This document shows, piece after piece, positions 58,301-64,000 of a stretch of DNA of 64,000 nt; position 1 is the stretch's first letter; each line of letters opens with the position of its first letter. The notes beneath the pieces are model-generated. The model made no database searches. It was not told the DNA's origin and saw only the letters and a program-made list of their open reading frames with translations. Origin of the DNA: Triops longicaudatus (lineage: Eukaryota > Arthropoda > Branchiopoda > Notostraca > Triopsidae); the NCBI GenBank assembly GCA_022885665.1, contig JAGQDJ010000064.1, forward strand, positions 62,001 to 126,000, written 5' to 3'. The position numbers and the translations under genes are program-made.

Positions 58301-61224
58301 TTCATCATCATTTCCATGTAAAAGACACCCTCTTCCAACAAACCCAGATGGTTTGGACGCTCCTCAAGAGTGTGGAACACACTCTTGGCACAGCTCTTCA
58401 GCTTCCGATACCACAACAATAGCCTTTTTCTTCGCTTCCTACGTAAATAGACACCCTTACAGTCGAAACGGAGAACACTGGTCCTCACCATCAACTCTTC
58501 ACTATCACATATTACACACACGTGCCGCGCTCCTCCTAATTCCTCCACATATTGCAAATAAAGTGTCACAGATGCTTTGGACACGTCAGCCCGCCCACGT
58601 TCGCTTTTAACATTTCTCTCTTTTTCCTCACTTCAATTTTGCCCTTTCACAGATTCATAAAAATGACAGAAACGGTAGCAGCTGTACGATCGCTCGGACA
58701 TGAAAATCGCTTACTGCTCTAAACCGATTCTTTTGATTCTTCGGCTACGTTCGGCTCCCAAACTCATCGCGCTACTCACAGATTTACATCCACTATCTTA
58801 CGAGGAACCTTAAGTGGGAACCGCTTGTAGCATAGAAAGACAAGTGAATGACAGCTGTACCAGATCTCACATTCACTTTGGGTAACTGAGCAGTCCCAAT
58901 CCCTGAAACCCTTTCCTTTTCTCTCTACTTTTTTCTTTATCCTCTCACAGGAAGATTATTGTGATGGAAGCAACTCGTCAACAATGGAACACGGCCCAAA
59001 ACCTCTGTGTCAAAGATACGCGGCCCTCTGTTTTCTTTCAACCCCATATGAACCTTTACCCGGACAATGGAAGTTACCCTAAGGGGGCCATCGATTCTTT
59101 TCTTACCCTCGTCAACCTTTCAATAGTTCATTACCAGCTGAACTATTACTGCTACGATTCTTTAATATAAAAAACAATTGTCTAAAAAGTACTGGTAATT
59201 TAAACAAAAGAGTTTCGTGCTGATATGACTTTTTGACATTTCATTTGTAATATCTGGATTCAAATTTGAGTTAAAGAGATGGGATAACGCGGAGAATTTT
59301 TTGCTCTTTAGTCTCCGAAATTCTGAAGTATAAAAAGGGGTTGGTTCTAACGCTTGTAAGTGGAAGTTTTCCATTGTTGCCCTTTGGTGTTCATTGTATC
59401 GTGAGTAAAAGCGCTTTTACTATTGAGACACAGGGGACGCAAAAACCTTTATCTTTACAGCTTTTTCATTTGCCCCCTACGACCCCCAATTTCATCCTCG
59501 AGAAGGCGTTGCTTACGGCCGATTAGCCTTAGGCAAATCCTTTCGGAATGAGGCTAGAGGATGCTGCCATCACTCTTACTCCCCCTAAAAGTCCAAGAAG
59601 ATTACGCAGGGATTTACGTGAAGGTCTGTGTTTCTTTTCTATCTTCCCTTTGGTAAGGGTCTCCGAATAAGAACGTATGTCTCTCCCCACCCCTCTCTCC
59701 CACTCACAAGTGTGATGAATGTCCTTGGTGTCAAGATTCACTTACCGTGTGATTGTAGTCCTCTCACAGATCACCTTATAGCCACCTAATTGGTCATCAT
59801 CCTCGTGATACGAGGGTGAAATCATAGCTATACCTTAGGACACACGACACTGGAAGGACGTGGGCAAGGGTCAGAAAGTTTGGAACGTTCGACGTGGGGA
59901 GACAGGGGAAAGAAAAGCCGATTCTCTTGCGTGGGTAGTCAAAAGAGGTTTTCCAAGAGGTCTAGGATCCCTGGACATTGTAACGGCAATTGCAGTTTTA
60001 AAAAAGATCAAGCAGAGGCTATGAGATTGCAAACGCAAGCAGAGAAAGTAAAGCCTAACGCTCCCACACTGAAAACGGTAGCGGCAAATGAAGCAAACAT
60101 TACAGTACTAGTAGAAAAGAGGATTACAGTTCCGGAACGACACACGCCCTACCGCGAAACACTACATGGGACATCAACTTTTATCTTTGACTTCCTATTT
60201 GTAGACCTAATGCCGATTGGAAACGCTACAAAGTACATGAAAGTTTTTTTTTCCACTACGCTTCCTTACAGGAAAGATCAGAAAAAATGAGCCACACGGA
60301 TTCTTTTTCAACGCCATCAAATGCTCCAAACAAGTGCATAATACTCTTTACCTATAGAGCGTAATACAGTTAAATCTCGCTAAAACAAACCTCCTCAAGG
60401 CAGCAAGGCTGTTCATCAAACCTTGTATCAGAAGCTCTTCAGAGTGAACCCATTCTTTCAATCAAATCACTCAGGACTTTTTGACTCAGTAAGAACAGCC
60501 TACCTATTCGTTCCAGAAGGGTTCGTTCTAGCAAGTCTATTGACCTGCATACGACCGTCCTAAAGAATTCAATACAATCTTCCGAACGCTTAGAAGGCCC
60601 TGTAATGTAAATGCTTACTTAAAGAATAGCGAATATGAAAATTGACTAGTACACATGACTAGATGTCGAATCATCCCGAAGAAACGTGAAAACTTATTTG
60701 ACGTGTGTTTGCCTTCTTAGTCACTCAGTTTTATATTTTACTAAATACATAAAGAGTAGCTTTCTTTCCTATCAACTTCTGCAACTTCTGCTCAATGAAT
60801 TTTTAAATTCCAAATTTTGGAAAAACAGTCTTCCGAATTTGACAAACGCAAACCATGTGGAAAGATCATTAGGTCATGGTTTTGCAAATCACAAAGAACA
60901 CTTAACAACATGCTGAAAAAGAGCAACCAGTAAATAAAATATACCTGTCTTGACTTGGTGTTTCAACGTGTCTCGGCAATCGTTCAGGACTTGCTCCAGA
61001 TTTTTGGCATCACAGAGTCCGTCGGGTAGGCTCAAATCTACCGATTGCAACAACTGCTGAGGGTGACGGAACTCCAGCAGCTTCTCTTCCCGGTCATTCG
61101 TAGCTTTGATAAAGTCCACAAGAATGTCCACCAAACGCTGTAGAAACTCGTGCGTTTGTGCGTTACCCGTCGCATCTTGACACAGTGGCAGCAAATCTAA
61201 TGGAACCAAGAGTGAAATTGTCAT
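55335..61224 (-). CDS. Gad1: Glutamate decarboxylase
   Basis: Makes GABA from glutamate using pyridoxal phosphate, in neurons. Exons on the - strand: 60945-61196 (or up to 61224), 57201-57398, 56978-57096, 56443-56694, 56284-56351, 56118-56196, 55907-56056, 55604-55801 and 55335-55508. All sites are GT-AG and all phases fit. Motifs in order: HQVKTGHPRFLNQLS, TANTNMFTYEIAPVF, SEHSHFSM, FYVNATAGTTVYGAFDP, HVDAAWGGG, VERADSVTWNPHK with the PLP lysine at 56166-56168, YLFQQDKHYDVTYDTGDK, and the end LIHELDRLGQDL. TANTNMF separates it from cysteine-sulfinate decarboxylases. The N-terminus is uncertain. The frame is open through the acceptor to ATGs at 61224 (about 505 residues, close to the fly enzyme's 510) and 61290, or a separate upstream exon exists. 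Confidence 0.95.
57399..60944 (-). other. Large intron of GAD gene
   Basis: 3.5 kb between the first and second recognised exons. It contains chance-looking frames (58228-58584 on -, 59880-60290 on +) without domains, a T/A tract at 58070-58090, and pyrimidine-rich sequence at about 58600-58950. It could hold enhancers or an alternative first exon; none can be shown. Confidence 0.5.
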
Positions 61225-64000
61225 TAACCTACTTCGATACGGCAAATAACACACCCCAACCAAGCAAAAATCCTCATTTAAGGCGTTCATAATGATAACG
61301 TGGTTAGTTTTCTCCCATTTTATGACGGACGTTCATTTCCCCACGGAATTGTAGTCCCATTATGGTGCCCTCTTCTACCCTAACCCCCAAAAAATAACTT
61401 ATCCTCGCCCTCTAAAAAACTGTTGATAGTTTCTACGGCACCAACAAGCCCTTCATATAACGTTGTTGGCACGTTCCCCGTATCAGATTAATGATAAAAA
61501 CGGGGGAATGTCATAACCGTTTTCTGAACCCAGGCGCCGGGTATAAAAATCGGAAATGAGTTATGGTTTGTCCCGCACTCTTCCTTTGTTCGCTTCTCCT
61601 AGAGAAAAGAGGTCGCGGATTTTTTTCCCCTTGACACAATATTCCTCAAGATCAGTAAAATGAATTCCCCGTGATTGACATACGCCAAAGCTAATTGTTA
61701 TGCTGACGTCTGATATTCCCCCGATTCCCGCCACCCTCGCGCTCACCTTCGACTTGCACCAATAGTTCCCATTTATTGCCCCTTTATTCAAGGAAGGGGG
61801 AAAGAAGAGAAGCTGGAAAGTGGAGATAACGTAGTTTTTGCATCCCTGAAACTTTTGTCACCACCGCAACCATAAGGTTGAAATCGGTATGCGGTGCTTC
61901 TGACACTTTCACTCCCTCAACCCCAAAATAGATGCACCCGCAAGTAGTGTAAACATAAACATATGGAAATCAAGCCCTCTTTAGAGTTGGGCTTCTTGTC
62001 ATCAGGATTACTTTCATACAATCAGACCAACCATTCAACCCAAATCAAGAGCTACCCTTTTCTTACTGCCACCCCAGCCACCCAACCCTATTCCAAAATT
62101 TGCATCAAACAAGCAAAGAAATCAGTAACTAACCAAATACATTGGACTAACCAAACACGTCTTGTATTCTGAAACGTGAGACTAAATCATGGCAGAAAAG
62201 AACACTTCTTTCAGTTTGTTTCACATAACATAACATATTTTTAGCAGAAAATTCAAGTACTTTGAAGATAAATTTGATATACACTTTCAGCTGTAAATGT
62301 AGGTAACAATTTCTTAGCAAAATTGATATACCGCTGTTAGAAATAAAGAATATTGCAACACTACTCATAAACGAATGACGTTTGGTACGATGTACGGCAA
62401 CGAGCAAAGCTCACGCCGATGGAAGAAATAGAAAGAATGACGTTTGGTAATTCCGAGCCCAGTAGCTTGTTAATGACATGTTGAACGAAAAGTAAATAGC
62501 TGTCGAAACCAACTTTTACCAGACGTCGTGAAAAACAGGAAAGCTAACAATCCAAACATTTGCGTTTCATACGTTCGAGATGCTAAGCATCGCATTCCAA
62601 CGGATACGTTATTGCCCCTATCTTTCTTCCCTTGCTCAGCAAAAGGATGCTAAATTCCTCCGCGTTCAATTTGATACACGTATGCCACGCATTCCAAAAT
62701 GCGTTCTAGCGGCAAGAAATTCCAATTTCCTCCCCTTTAACATCCCAATAGCTTGACGGAACGTAATGCACATACGAAACAAAATGCAGGATACAACTGA
62801 ACGCGTTTCAGCAATGTACCTAACGTATTGTCCTCTTTTTTTCTTTCTCCCATAAAGCCTCGCCGTATATTGCAAGAGCTGTCGTGTTCGACGTCAGAAT
62901 GTTGCCTGTTATTACTTACAGAAAGAAGGGGAGGGGTTAAAATGCGTTTAGAGGGGGTAAGAGGGTTGCACCATCTGGGTCCCCAAAACTTGATATCAAT
63001 CCATTATCCTCAGATGGACGGATTTGGAACACGAAATTGAGAACTGAGCTCCCCAGAATGGTGCTGCCTTAGCTTTTTTCGCCCCTTGCCAATAAAGGGG
63101 TAACCCTTCATTGAAATTTGTAACGAGTCTGTTAAGTAGTTTGATTAACAAGATAATAAAACTTTGGTTTTATTTATTGAATAAGTTGAGGATGCGCTAT
63201 TTAATTTCATTATTTTTTGTTAAGATAATTTGTTGTCTTTTGTTCAGCATGGCCTGCACTGTATTAGAATTTCCAACGAGAAAGTTTTTAATTAAAAGTC
63301 TGCACCGCTGCTGCCAAGCGAGTCATCGTTTTGGTAAGGTCCGGATAGCGACGCAACAGCAGCGACGGATATTAAGATTCCGCGGGAAACGGAAAGGGAA
63401 CAGATAGTGTACTAAACATACTGTTGTTAACCTCTCCCGTCTAAGGGTGCAATATGATGACAACATTACAAAAGAAGGAACAAATCTTTAGTTAACCACC
63501 CTAACCCTCCCTTTTGCTTTCGTTTCATCCCCCACCGACCCAGCCTCCCTCGGTTGGTAATCAGCATTCCAACAATACCGATTGTTGGAAGAGTAGAAGC
63601 TGGCTAGTAAGCTAAGCTAATAGTTTTTCTTTACGACGAGCTTTTAATCTGCTGTTGCAAAGCGTGTCATCATAAACACAATAAGGAACGAACTTAAAAG
63701 TTCAAGACGATGTATTTTGACGCAGTAAACTAATAACTACGAAACCACTGCACAAAGAAATCTAATAAGAAAGGAATTTTATTCTTTGAACTGTGGCTTG
63801 AAATATTCTTCGACACTGTGGTCTACTTTAGGTACTATGCCCCAACTTTGGTAACCTCATTGCTAAAGTATTGTGAGTTTTGTTGGATGCCATACAATCT
63901 AACACAACTAATATAAGGTCATAACTAACATTCTTAGCACTACTCCCAAAGCATCTAAATTGTCGTACTATATTATCCAGCAAAGTTATAACTTCTTTAT
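61225..64000. other. Region upstream of GAD
   Basis: The likely promoter and 5' UTR region of GAD (- strand). A GC-richer block at about 61560-61800 is open for 76 codons on the - strand and contains an ATG followed by a gtgagc donor, but its phase 2 does not fit the GAD acceptor. Nothing else is recognisable as coding up to the window end. Confidence 0.45.

Noticed and set aside
61560..61791. GC-richer - strand frame as first GAD exon
   Set aside because: ATG with donor gtgagc leaves phase 2; joined to the GAD acceptor this would shift the frame into an early stop.
1..64000. CRISPR arrays, rRNA genes, complete transposons, bacterial-type operons
   Set aside because: No regularly spaced repeats, no rRNA signature, no transposase or reverse transcriptase with termini; the DNA is eukaryotic.

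Overview
The window is nuclear DNA from an invertebrate animal. Coding signal is interrupted by GT-AG introns, there are no operons or bacterial start signals, and three protein genes are recognisable by family: a SynGAP/DAB2IP/raskol-type RasGAP, an ACBD5-type acyl-CoA-binding protein and a glutamate decarboxylase. Both the RasGAP (arginine-finger segment FRGNS, downstream NIFRFND island) and the decarboxylase (HPRF.GVERADSVTW) resemble ecdysozoan, arthropod-like versions. I cannot name the species. Base composition is AT-rich, with many short T-runs and simple repeats.

Positions 1-43,000 are essentially one gene on the + strand. The RasGAP has a compact 3' half (fourteen-exon model, last eleven exons between 35,143 and 42,949) and a very spread-out 5' half, where roughly 30 kb carry alternative first exons separated by long introns. 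Splice phases identify the pieces. Two first exons (5,008 and 16,070) both end in phase 1 and fit an otherwise invisible exon at 24,189. That exon ends in phase 0 and fits exon 3 at 28,053. Exon 3 ends in phase 2 and fits exon 4 at 35,143. A third, very short first exon at 31,319 also ends in phase 2 and would bypass exons 2-3. The result is one C2-RasGAP-coiled-coil body with several N-termini.

Positions 44,000-50,600, on the - strand, hold a cluster of decayed or doubtful genes: a frameshifted RPS2 copy, a three-EGF C-terminal end with a broken sushi exon upstream, and a broken but still intron-containing NOG1/GTPBP4 copy. Two degenerate tRNA-like elements with T-runs lie in or beside it.

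Positions 51,940-53,245 hold a complete five-exon ACBD5-like gene (306 residues) whose last exon encodes a C-terminal membrane anchor. It converges on a glutamate decarboxylase gene (- strand, 61,224 to 55,335; nine exons, about 505 residues) with all expected pyridoxal-phosphate residues. The remaining DNA is intronic or intergenic, with scattered microsatellites and no recognisable complete transposon, CRISPR array or rRNA.

I see no biochemically new system. The most interesting structure is the multi-promoter architecture of the RasGAP locus, followed by the pseudogene cluster between two intact genes.
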